In this document: positions 1-5,405 of the stretch, in pieces
How the letters are laid out: each line of letters opens with the position of its first letter
Numbering within the stretch: the stretch's first letter is position 1
From: an uncultured Parvularculaceae bacterium
GTDB taxonomy: Bacteria > Pseudomonadota > Alphaproteobacteria > Caulobacterales > Parvularculaceae
DNA: 5,405 nucleotides
Reading direction: 5' to 3'
Assembly: GCA_947259815.1 (NCBI GenBank)
Contig: CAMYNO010000148.1
Location: 1-5,405 of the forward strand
Notes under the pieces: generated by a model
What the model saw: only the letters and a program-made list of their open reading frames with translations
The model's database searches: none
Told to the model about the DNA's origin: nothing
Position numbers and translations under genes: made by a program

Positions 1-85
1 GCACCTTGTCATGGCGCAGCGCCGGAAACACCTGTCCACTATCGCTATGAACCATAATATCTTGTGCAGTTTGACCTGACGAAAG
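1..85. other. Unassigned flank downstream of paaJ
   Basis: This short stretch follows the paaJ stop. Several frames are open but none is convincing. On the minus strand an ATG at 55-53 opens a frame running off the edge (it begins MVHSDSGQVFPALRHDK), in the same frame as paaJ but with no good ribosome binding site. On the plus strand a frame with GC-rich third positions ends with TGA at 77-79, which would be a convergent gene tail. Two other plus frames end at 55-57 and 48-50. I see no strong hairpin followed by a T-run. Sequence to the left of the window is needed to decide between a further paa gene and a convergent neighbour. Confidence 0.3.
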
Positions 86-1291
86 TCACACCCGCTCAAT
101 AATACAGGCGATCCCCTGTCCGACGCCAATGCACATGGCGCAAAGAGCGTAACGCGCGCTGCGGCGATGTAATTCTTCCGTCGCGGTAAGAACAAGGCGC
201 GCGCCGGACATGCCGAGCGGGTGGCCAAGCGCGATTGCGCCGCCATTGGGATTTACGTGTTCTGCGTCATCGGGAAGGCCAAGCTCGCGCAATGTCGCCA
301 GGGATTGCGAAGCGAAGGCTTCGTTGATTTCGATGACATCCATGTCAGAAACGGAAAGACCCGCTTTCGCCAACACCGCTTTTGCCGCCGGCGCAGGACC
401 GATACCCATAATCCGCGGCGAGACACCGACAACCGCGCCGGCGACGAAACGCGCGCGCGGCGCGAGGCCATGCTTGTTGGCCGCCTCTTGTGACGCAACG
501 ATCAATGCTGCGGCGCCGTCATTAACACCGGATGCATTGCCCGCCGTGATGACGCCGTCTTTTTTAACAAAGGGTTTCAGGCTGGCAAGCTTTTCCAGCG
601 TTGTCTCGCGCGGGTGCTCATCGCGTTCAACGACAATCGGATCGCGTTTTCGCTGCGGGATCGAAACCGGCGTTATTTCCTCTGCCAGCCGGCCGTTCTT
701 TTGCGCCGCCGCCGCGCGCTGCTGGGAGCGGAACGCAAATGCGTCCTGGTCTTCGCGCGAGACATTATACTCCTCCGCCACATTCTCGGCCGTCTCCGGC
801 ATGGAATCGATTCCATATTGCGCTTTCAGCACTGGATTGACGAAGCGCCAGCCGATCGTTGTGTCAAAGACTTCAGCGCTGCGCGAAAACGCGGTTTCCG
901 CCTTGCCCATGACAAAAGGCGCGCGGGACATGGATTCAACGCCGGCGCCGATAATAAAGTCCGCCTCACCAGCCTTGATCGCCCGCGCCGCAATCGTCAC
1001 CGCATCCATACCCGATCCACACAGACGATTAACGGTGGCGCCCGGCGCGCCCTCGCCCAGCCCGGCGAGCAGCGCCGCCATACGCGCCACATTACGATTA
1101 TCCTCTCCGGCCTGATTGGCGCAGCCCATGATTACGTCATCAAGCGCATCCCAGTCAGCTCCCTCATTGCGTTCCTTCAGCACACGCAGCGGTATCGCCG
1201 CGAGATCGTCGGCGCGAACAGATGACAGCGCACCGCCATAACGACCGATAGGTGTTCGCACGCCGTCGCAAATGAAGGCTTCATTCTTCAT
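86..1291 (-). CDS. paaJ: 3-oxoadipyl-CoA / 3-oxo-5,6-dehydrosuberyl-CoA thiolase
   Basis: This is a cytosolic thiolase of the degradative type. PaaJ enzymes cleave 3-oxo-5,6-dehydrosuberyl-CoA to 2,3-dehydroadipyl-CoA plus acetyl-CoA, and later 3-oxoadipyl-CoA to succinyl-CoA plus acetyl-CoA. With ATG at 1291 the protein has 401 residues, the usual length for PaaJ/PcaF. Visible motifs are the nucleophile Cys91 in NRLCGSGMDAV, NEAF at 323-326, His357 in ALGHPLGMSGAR, and the second catalytic Cys387 in CIGVGQG, with the family-typical end IIERV. A TTG seven codons upstream would also be open, but the ATG has a GAGGA ribosome binding site eight bases before it and fits homologues that begin close to the EAFICDGVRTPIGRYGG stretch. 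The start lies inside the paaI end (11-nt overlap), so the two are probably translationally coupled. PcaF of the beta-ketoadipate pathway is nearly indistinguishable by sequence; the paa neighbours favour PaaJ. Confidence 0.93.
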   Translation of the reverse strand: MKNEAFICDGVRTPIGRYGGALSSVRADDLAAIPLRVLKERNEGADWDALDDVIMGCANQAGEDNRNVARMAALLAGLGEGAPGATVNRLCGSGMDAVTIAARAIKAGEADFIIGAGVESMSRAPFVMGKAETAFSRSAEVFDTTIGWRFVNPVLKAQYGIDSMPETAENVAEEYNVSREDQDAFAFRSQQRAAAAQKNGRLAEEITPVSIPQRKRDPIVVERDEHPRETTLEKLASLKPFVKKDGVITAGNASGVNDGAAALIVASQEAANKHGLAPRARFVAGAVVGVSPRIMGIGPAPAAKAVLAKAGLSVSDMDVIEINEAFASQSLATLRELGLPDDAEHVNPNGGAIALGHPLGMSGARLVLTATEELHRRSARYALCAMCIGVGQGIACIIERV

Positions 1292-1724
1292 CTTTGGATT
1301 CCTCTTCTTCAATCACCTTGCCGCCGGCTGTACGGGACAACCCCTGAAACGTCGCCACAACACGCCCGTCCTCTGCGCTCACGCGCACCGTATAAACACC
1401 GGTTCGCCCCACGGCAGTTTCCTCGCGCGCTTCAGCCGTCAGCGTTTCGCCCGGTTCAACCTTGGAAAGAAATGAAATTGCCGCGTGCTGGGCGAAGGTG
1501 ACAACATTGCGTGAATTACAGGCCCAGGCGAAGGCCGTATCCGCCAACGTAAAAATCAGACCGCCATGGGCGACATTATGGCCATTCACCATATCCGGAC
1601 GGATTTTCATCGCAGCGCGCGCCCAGCCTTCACCGGCGTCAACGAGGGAGATCCCGAATGCGGCGGAGGTTTTTTCCCCGGCATGCAGTGATTTTGCAAT
1701 TTTCTTAGCCAGTTTGTCAGACAT
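1281..1724 (-). CDS. paaI: Hydroxyphenylacetyl-CoA thioesterase (hotdog fold)
   Basis: The product is a 147-residue single-domain hotdog thioesterase, close to the length of E. coli PaaI. PaaI hydrolyses (hydroxy)phenylacetyl-CoA and related dead-end CoA esters, and is thought to rescue trapped CoA when the ring-epoxide route stalls. The signature is clear: NGHNVAHGG at residues 48-55 followed by LADTAFAWACNSRN, in which Asp62 corresponds to the catalytic Asp of PaaI (Asp61 in E. coli). I chose ATG at 1724 because GGAG lies six bases upstream and the protein then starts MSDKLAKKIA, as in the family. A TTG at 1769 would add 15 residues encoded by the promoter/operator region and is unlikely. 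The C-terminus is a short acidic tail (EEEESKDEE), whose Glu codons also form the ribosome binding site of paaJ. It is the first gene of the leftward unit. Function is known from the family; the substrate here is inferred. Confidence 0.9.
   Translation of the reverse strand: MSDKLAKKIAKSLHAGEKTSAAFGISLVDAGEGWARAAMKIRPDMVNGHNVAHGGLIFTLADTAFAWACNSRNVVTFAQHAAISFLSKVEPGETLTAEAREETAVGRTGVYTVRVSAEDGRVVATFQGLSRTAGGKVIEEEESKDEE
1295..1306 (-). promoter_or_regulatory. paaJ ribosome binding site inside the paaI end
   Basis: Read on the minus strand, the stretch GAAGAGGAATCC contains a strong Shine-Dalgarno match (GAGGA), eight bases before the paaJ ATG at 1291. It lies within the paaI coding sequence and encodes part of its terminal Glu run. 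This decides the paaJ start in favour of the ATG over the upstream TTG at 1312, and suggests that translation of paaJ depends on ribosomes finishing paaI. Confidence 0.65.
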
Positions 1725-1747
1725 AAGCGGCTCCGCCCCAGCAATAG

Positions 1748-1771
1748 AATTGACCGACCGGACATTCAATT
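1748..1771. promoter_or_regulatory. Candidate TetR-type (PaaR) operator palindrome
   Basis: This is a 24-bp imperfect inverted repeat in the divergent paaI/paaG intergenic region. The left arm is AATTGACCGACC (1748-1759); the right arm is GGACATTCAATT (1760-1771), whose reverse complement is AATTGAATGTCC. Nine of twelve positions match, and there is no spacer. The core contains an ACCGACCGG element that resembles the GACCG-rich palindromes often bound by TetR-family proteins. It overlaps promoter-like elements on both strands, so one bound dimer could repress both transcription units. The TetR protein encoded at the end of the rightward unit is the obvious candidate. The site is seen in the sequence; the binding is inferred. 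Confidence 0.5.
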
Positions 1772-1778
1772 ATATGAA
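1750..1778 (+). promoter_or_regulatory. Putative sigma-70-type promoter for paaG-paaZ-tetR
   Basis: TTGACC (1750-1755, five of six to the -35 consensus) is followed after 17 bp by TATGAA (1773-1778, four of six to the -10 consensus). Transcription would start near 1785 and leave a leader of about 50 nt before paaG. The -35 lies in the left arm of the palindrome at 1748-1771, as expected for a repressed promoter. The prediction is by eye and untested. Confidence 0.4.
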
Positions 1779-1794
1779 TAGCGCGGCGGGTCAA
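1769..1794 (-). promoter_or_regulatory. Putative promoter for paaI-paaJ
   Basis: On the minus strand a perfect TATAAT lies at 1774-1769. A TTGACC lies upstream at 1794-1789, but the spacer is only 14 bp, shorter than optimal, so the -35 pairing is doubtful. The -10 overlaps the right arm of the palindrome. Transcription would begin near 1762, about 38 nt before the paaI ATG. The two divergent promoters would therefore interleave within about 45 bp. Confidence 0.3.
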
Positions 1795-1833
1795 TGGCTT
1801 TCTCTTCCGCATCTAGAAAAGGCGCGAAAATTC

Positions 1834-2625
1834 ATGGCCTATAACACCATAGAGTTTGAAATTTCCGATGGCGCGGCGCGGCTGACCCTTAATCGCCCCG
1901 ACCGGCTGAACAGCTTTACCGTCGAAATGCACGAAGAGGTGCGCGACGCCCTCAATGCGCTTGAAGCTGACAGCTCGGTTCGCGCATTGTTGCTCACCGG
2001 CGCCGGGCGCGGATTTTGCGCCGGACAGGATTTGTCGGACAGGGCCGTCGCCCCTGACGGCGAGGCGGTCGATCTCGGCTCATCTGTCGAGGAGCGCTAC
2101 AATCCGCTAATCCGTACCCTGACGTCCCTGCCCATGCCCGTTGTCTGTGCGGTGAATGGCGTCGCGGCTGGCGCCGGCGCATCCATTGCATTTGCCTGCG
2201 ACATCGTCCTCGCCGCCCGGTCGGCAAAATTCATTATGTCATTCGCAAAAATCGGGCTCGTTCCGGATTCGGGCAGTTCGTGGGTTCTGCCGCGACTAGC
2301 CGGTCAGGCGCGCGCCCTCGGCATGGCGCTCACCGGCGATCCCGTTTCAGCGGAACAAGCCGCCAATTGGGGCCTTGTCTGGAAATGCGTCGATGACGAG
2401 GATCTCACGAAAGAAACCGATGCGCTCATGGCGAACTTTGCATCGGCGCCGACACGCGGGCTCGCCGAAACGAAAAAGCTCATACGCTCGGCATTAACGC
2501 GGCCGCTTGACGAACAGCTCGACCTTGAGCGCGATCAGATGCGCGCCCTTGGCTATAGCGATGATTACAAGGAAGGCGTCGACGCCTTCATGAATAAACG
2601 CAAACCGAATTTTACCGGCAAATAA
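1834..2625 (+). CDS. paaG: 1,2-epoxyphenylacetyl-CoA isomerase (crotonase family)
   Basis: PaaG isomerises ring-1,2-epoxyphenylacetyl-CoA to oxepin-CoA and also shifts the double bond of 2,3-/3,4-dehydroadipyl-CoA; it is cytosolic. The 263-residue protein shows the crotonase fold: LTLNRPDRLNSF at 18-29, the oxyanion-hole loop RGFCAGQDLSDR at 59-70, and VNGVAAGAGASIAFACD at 107-123. Hydratases carry two catalytic Glu. Here the first position is Ser117 and the second is Asp145 in GLVPDSGSSW, the pattern of PaaG isomerase (Asp136 in E. coli) rather than of hydratase PaaF. The C-terminal half (LVWKCVDDEDL, LDLERDQMRALG, PNFTGK) also matches PaaG. The start at 1834 gives the family N-terminus MAYNTIEFEI. 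The frame is open back to 1462, and an ATG at 1774 is possible, but both would run through the promoter or paaI. The ribosome binding site is weak (AAAAGG, 11 bases upstream). It is the first gene of the rightward unit. Confidence 0.92.
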   Translation: MAYNTIEFEISDGAARLTLNRPDRLNSFTVEMHEEVRDALNALEADSSVRALLLTGAGRGFCAGQDLSDRAVAPDGEAVDLGSSVEERYNPLIRTLTSLPMPVVCAVNGVAAGAGASIAFACDIVLAARSAKFIMSFAKIGLVPDSGSSWVLPRLAGQARALGMALTGDPVSAEQAANWGLVWKCVDDEDLTKETDALMANFASAPTRGLAETKKLIRSALTRPLDEQLDLERDQMRALGYSDDYKEGVDAFMNKRKPNFTGK

Positions 2626-2632
2626 ATTACCT

Positions 2633-2637
2633 GGAGG
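2633..2637 (+). promoter_or_regulatory. Strong paaZ ribosome binding site
   Basis: GGAGG lies five bases before the paaZ ATG, in the 17-bp gap after the paaG stop. It fixes the paaZ start at 2643 and contrasts with the weak site before paaG. Confidence 0.75.
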
Positions 2638-2642
2638 AACGG

Positions 2643-4679
2643 ATGTCTGTTCGACAACTGGAAAACTACGCACTCGGCAAATGGGTAAAAGGCGACGGCG
2701 CGCTGGCGGAAATTCCCTCCGCCGTTACCAACGACATTGTCTCGACAACGTCTTCCGGCGGTCTCGATTTCAAAGCCATGGCCGAATACGCGCGAACGGT
2801 TGGCGGCCCCGCATTGCGCGCAATGACATTCCCCGAACGCGCCACAATGGTGAAGGCGCTCGGCCTCGCCATCATAAAGCGTAAAGAAGAACTCTACGCG
2901 CTCAACGCCCACACCGGCGCCACGAAACGCGACGGCTGGATCGATATTGAGGGCGGCGCGGGCACTTTCCTTTCCATCGCCTCGAAATCGAAACGCGAAC
3001 TGCCCAATGACACGATTATTCTCGACGGCGCGCTGGAACAAATATCCAAGACCGGCTCCTTCATGGCGCAGCATGTCTATACCTCGCTCCATGGCGTTGC
3101 TGTGCACATCAACGCATTTAACTTCCCCGTCTGGGGGATGATGGAAAAGCTGGCGCCAACGCTCATCGCGGGCCTTCCGGCGATTGTGAAACCGGCGACG
3201 GCAACCGCTTACCTCACCGAGGCTGCATTCCGTATAATGATTGACACGGGCCTGTTGCCCAAAGGCGCAGTACAACTCGTCGTCGGATCGACCGGCGACC
3301 TCCTCGACCACCTTGGCGGACAGGATGTCGTCTCGTTCACCGGCTCGGCCGCGACGGCGTCGAAACTGAAAGCCCACCCGACGATCATCCGCGAGAGCGT
3401 GCGGTTTGTCGCCGAGCAGGACTCGCTCAACGCGTCAATGCTCGGGCCGGATGCGACGCCCGACGCGCCTGAATTCGAGTTATTCGTCAAGGAAGTCGCC
3501 AATGAAATGACGGTCAAAGCCGGGCAGAAATGCACCGCCATTCGCCGGGCGCTGGTCCCCGCGAATATGCTCGACGCAGCGCAGGAAGCGATATCCGCCC
3601 GACTTGCGAAAATAACGGTCGGCGACCCCTCGCTTGAAGAAGTGCGCATGGGCGCAGTGGTTTCCCAATCGCAACGCGCGGATGTATGCGAGAAACTGGC
3701 GATGCTCTCAGCCGAAGCAAAAGTGGTCTTCGGCGATCCCGCCGCGACCACAATCCTTGGCGATGCCGCGCAATCGGGCGCATTTCTTTCTCCCGTCCTG
3801 TTGCGGTGCGATGATCCGTGGTCGGCAAAATCCGTCCATGAGGTGGAAGCCTTCGGTCCGGTATCGACCTTGATGCCGTATAAGGATTTCAACGACGCAA
3901 TCGAGATCTGCAATCGCGGCGGCGGGTCGCTCGTCATGTCGCTCTTCACGCATGATCCGCAAATCGCCCGCGAAGTCGTGCGCAACACCGGCGCCTATCA
4001 CGGCCGTATTGCGATCATCAATCGCGACAGCGCAAAAGAGTCCACCGGCCACGGCAGCCCCCTGCCCGTATTGATCCATGGCGGACCGGGACGCGCCGGC
4101 GGCGGCGAAGAGATGGGCGGCGTTCGCGGTGTCAAACATTACATGCAACGCACGGCCGTTCAGGGCTCGCCCGATATACTCGCTGGCGTTACAGGCGTCT
4201 GGCAGAACGGCGCCCCGGTCGAATCCGACGCGCCCCATCCCTTCCGGTATTCTTTCAACGAACTGGAGATCGGAAAAACCATCGTGACCGCGCCCCGGAC
4301 AATCACACTGGAAGACATCGAACATTTCGCTGAATTCACTGGCGACACTTTCTACGCTCATATGGACCAGGAAGCCGCCGAAGCGAATCCCTTCTTCCCC
4401 GGACGCGTCGCCCACGGATACCTTATTCTGTCCTTTGCCGCGGGACTGTTCGTCGATCCGGCGCCGGGGCCCGTTCTTGCGAATTACGGCCTTGACGAAT
4501 TGCGTTTCTTAAAGCCTGTCTCACCCGGCGACTCAATTAAAGTACGCCTCACGGCAAAGTCGAAAAAGAAACGCAATGACGAATATGGCGAAGTGCGATG
4601 GGATGTCGTCGTGACCAATCAGGACGACGATATCGCCGCGACCTATGATTTGCTGACGATGAATGCGATTACGGATTAA
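2643..4679 (+). CDS. paaZ: Bifunctional oxepin-CoA hydrolase / 3-oxo-5,6-dehydrosuberyl-CoA semialdehyde dehydrogenase
   Basis: PaaZ opens the oxepin-CoA ring by hydrolysis and then oxidises the reactive semialdehyde to 3-oxo-5,6-dehydrosuberyl-CoA with NADP+. The 678-residue protein has the full two-domain form. An aldehyde dehydrogenase domain spans roughly 1-520, with AFNFPVWG at 158-165 (conserved Asn160), IVKPA at 181-185, [11 protein letters not shown] at 232-242, general base Glu258 in FVAEQDS and nucleophile Cys297 in GQKCTAIRR. These align with Glu256 and Cys295 of E. coli PaaZ. A MaoC-type hotdog hydratase domain spans roughly 535-678, with [11 protein letters not shown] at 565-575, where Asp568 and His573 are the expected catalytic pair, and [13 protein letters not shown] at 585-597. 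Both active sites look intact, so the semialdehyde can be channelled within one enzyme complex. Start ATG 2643 has GGAGG upstream. It lies between paaG and tetR, on the same strand and closely spaced. Confidence 0.95.
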   Translation: MSVRQLENYALGKWVKGDGALAEIPSAVTNDIVSTTSSGGLDFKAMAEYARTVGGPALRAMTFPERATMVKALGLAIIKRKEELYALNAHTGATKRDGWIDIEGGAGTFLSIASKSKRELPNDTIILDGALEQISKTGSFMAQHVYTSLHGVAVHINAFNFPVWGMMEKLAPTLIAGLPAIVKPATATAYLTEAAFRIMIDTGLLPKGAVQLVVGSTGDLLDHLGGQDVVSFTGSAATASKLKAHPTIIRESVRFVAEQDSLNASMLGPDATPDAPEFELFVKEVANEMTVKAGQKCTAIRRALVPANMLDAAQEAISARLAKITVGDPSLEEVRMGAVVSQSQRADVCEKLAMLSAEAKVVFGDPAATTILGDAAQSGAFLSPVLLRCDDPWSAKSVHEVEAFGPVSTLMPYKDFNDAIEICNRGGGSLVMSLFTHDPQIAREVVRNTGAYHGRIAIINRDSAKESTGHGSPLPVLIHGGPGRAGGGEEMGGVRGVKHYMQRTAVQGSPDILAGVTGVWQNGAPVESDAPHPFRYSFNELEIGKTIVTAPRTITLEDIEHFAEFTGDTFYAHMDQEAAEANPFFPGRVAHGYLILSFAAGLFVDPAPGPVLANYGLDELRFLKPVSPGDSIKVRLTAKSKKKRNDEYGEVRWDVVVTNQDDDIAATYDLLTMNAITD

Positions 4680-4705
4680 GTGAACAGGATTAGCAGGAGT
4701 ATTCC

Positions 4706-5290
4706 GTGGCGCGAACACAGGCAGCAGACTATGATACAAAGCGCGAAGCGATTACCGAACACGCCGCGCGCCTGTTCGCGCGCAGGGGGTTTGCCGCCGC
4801 GTCCCTGTCGGAACTTGCCGATCGCTGCAAAGTCTCGAAGTCGCTGATTTACCACTACTATGCTTCGAAGGAAGCAATCCTCTCCGACGTCATGAACGAC
4901 CACATGGACGAGCTACTCGACGCCGTTGAATCTGTTGGAGAGAATGCACAGGACAAAGAGGACGGCTTTCAAAAAGTCACGCAGGATTTGCTGCAACGCT
5001 ATGTGGGCGCCGCCGACAAGCAGAAAGTCCTGCTCTATGAGCTGGACTCACTGCCCCGCGATGTGAAGTCGGAAATTATCGCCAAGCAGCGCAAAATCAT
5101 TAAGCGTGTTGAGGAACTTCTCACACTGGCGAGGCCGCATTTTGCCAAGGACCGCGCAACGCTTCGCGCGAAGACAATGCTCTATTTCGGTATGCTCAAC
5201 TGGAGTCACACCTGGTTTAAACCGAACGGCGAGGTTTCCCGCAACGACCTTGCGAAAATGGCTGCAGATATGACGCTCGGTTCGGATTAA
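4706..5290 (+). CDS. paaR: TetR-family transcriptional regulator, likely phenylacetate repressor PaaR
   Basis: This 194-residue protein begins with a TetR DNA-binding domain: KREAITEHAARLFARRGF at 12-29, then the helix-turn-helix SLSELADRCKVSKSLIYHYY at 33-52, followed by ASKEAIL. The remainder is helical and should hold the ligand pocket and dimer interface; its end (LYFGMLNWSHTWFKPNG, 159-175) is typical of TetR regulators of acyl-CoA or aromatic-CoA catabolism. The start is GTG at 4706, with AGGAG six bases upstream; no ATG fits. It follows paaZ by 26 bp and is probably co-transcribed. TetR-type PaaR proteins in other bacteria repress paa genes and are released by phenylacetyl-CoA. By position this one would do the same through the palindrome at 1748-1771, thereby controlling its own operon. 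The family is certain; the symbol, target and ligand are inferred from context. Confidence 0.85.
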   Translation: MARTQAADYDTKREAITEHAARLFARRGFAAASLSELADRCKVSKSLIYHYYASKEAILSDVMNDHMDELLDAVESVGENAQDKEDGFQKVTQDLLQRYVGAADKQKVLLYELDSLPRDVKSEIIAKQRKIIKRVEELLTLARPHFAKDRATLRAKTMLYFGMLNWSHTWFKPNGEVSRNDLAKMAADMTLGSD

Positions 5291-5301
5291 GCGACAAAGA
5301 C

Positions 5302-5317
5302 GCGGCTATTTCGCCGC
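5302..5317. terminator. Weak GC hairpin between convergent genes
   Basis: GCGGC (5302-5306) and GCCGC (5313-5317) form a perfect five-pair stem with a six-base loop, 11 bp past the tetR stop and over the stop codon of the converging minus-strand gene. No clear T-run follows on either strand, so a role as a bidirectional terminator is only possible. Confidence 0.2.
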
Positions 5318-5405
5318 CATAATCATCGCTTTCAGATCAGCAGGCGCAGCTGACGTCAGGACCGCCGCATCAACCTCGACCTTGTCGGTAATCGCCTTCT
5401 TTGCC
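5306..5405 (-). CDS. C-terminal end of an unidentified convergent gene (partial)
   Basis: On the minus strand one frame is open from the window edge to TAG at 5308-5306, giving 32 residues that end in DLKAMIMAAK. The other two minus frames contain stops, and the codons have mostly G or C in the third position, as in the neighbouring genes, which supports real coding. The tail is rich in Ala, Lys and Val and probably helical, with no recognisable motif, so I cannot assign a family. It converges on tetR with a 15-bp gap, so it is not part of the rightward paa unit. The start and most of the gene lie outside the window. Confidence 0.55.
   Translation of the reverse strand, partial: AKKAITDKVEVDAAVLTSAAPADLKAMIMAAK

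Noticed and set aside
77..92. Small TGAC/GTCA hairpin at the paaJ stop as a terminator
   Set aside because: The stem is only four base pairs, not GC-rich, and not followed by a T-run.
210..1225. Long plus-strand open frames opposite paaJ
   Set aside because: They are antisense shadows of a GC-rich, well-conserved gene, with Arg/Ala/Ser-rich translations and no recognisable motif.
1240..1256. ACGACCGATAGGTGT near the paaJ start as a second operator
   Set aside because: It encodes the conserved TPIGRYGG segment of thiolases, and the symmetry is poor, so coding constraint explains it.
1292..1312. TTG start for paaJ at 1312, adding seven residues
   Set aside because: The ATG at 1291 has a well-spaced GAGGA site and gives the usual 401-residue length; the TTG would put that site inside the coding region.
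1725..1769. TTG start for paaI at 1769, adding 15 residues
   Set aside because: The ATG at 1724 has GGAG six bases upstream and matches the family N-terminus; the extension would cover the operator.
1462..1833. In-frame extension of paaG upstream of 1834, including an ATG at 1774
   Set aside because: The extension runs through the paaI coding sequence and the promoter/operator region. It has no family similarity, and PaaG proteins normally begin where 1834 places the start.
2565..4415. Long minus-strand open frames opposite paaZ
   Set aside because: They overlap a clearly identified enzyme whose catalytic motifs are intact, and show no protein family features.

Overview
The window holds the lower half of an aerobic phenylacetate (phenylacetyl-CoA / paa) degradation locus. 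Five complete genes are recognisable: paaJ and paaI on the minus strand, and paaG, paaZ and a TetR-family regulator (a paaR candidate) on the plus strand. The host is most likely a member of the Pseudomonadota, and an alphaproteobacterium is my best guess. That guess rests on moderately high GC with many GCG/CGC codons, the protein sequences, and a TetR-type rather than PaaX-type regulator. It is an inference, and the sequence alone does not fix the taxon.

Layout. Positions 1-85 lie downstream of paaJ and hold nothing I can assign. paaJ (1291 down to 86) and paaI (1724 down to 1281) overlap by 11 nt and form a leftward unit. A 109-bp divergent intergenic region (1725-1833) separates them from the rightward unit paaG (1834-2625), paaZ (2643-4679) and tetR (4706-5290), whose gaps are 17 and 26 bp. 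The divergent region carries promoter-like hexamers on both strands and a 24-bp imperfect palindrome (1748-1771) that overlaps them, which is a good candidate operator for the TetR protein. At the right edge, the tail of a convergent minus-strand gene ends at 5306, 15 bp past the tetR stop.

How the genes fit together. In the established pathway, phenylacetyl-CoA is epoxidised by PaaABC(D)E. PaaG isomerises the epoxide to oxepin-CoA, and PaaZ hydrolyses the ring and oxidises the resulting semialdehyde. PaaJ then thiolyses 3-oxo-5,6-dehydrosuberyl-CoA and, after further beta-oxidation, 3-oxoadipyl-CoA. PaaI is a thioesterase that frees CoA from stalled intermediates. The ligase paaK, the epoxidase paaABCDE and the dehydrogenase/hydratase paaH/paaF are not in this window and must lie elsewhere.

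All catalytic residues I could check are present, so the genes look intact. I see no mobile element, RNA gene, CRISPR array or clearly novel system. The observations most worth follow-up are the shared operator/promoter region, the split divergent arrangement, and the translational overlap of paaI and paaJ.
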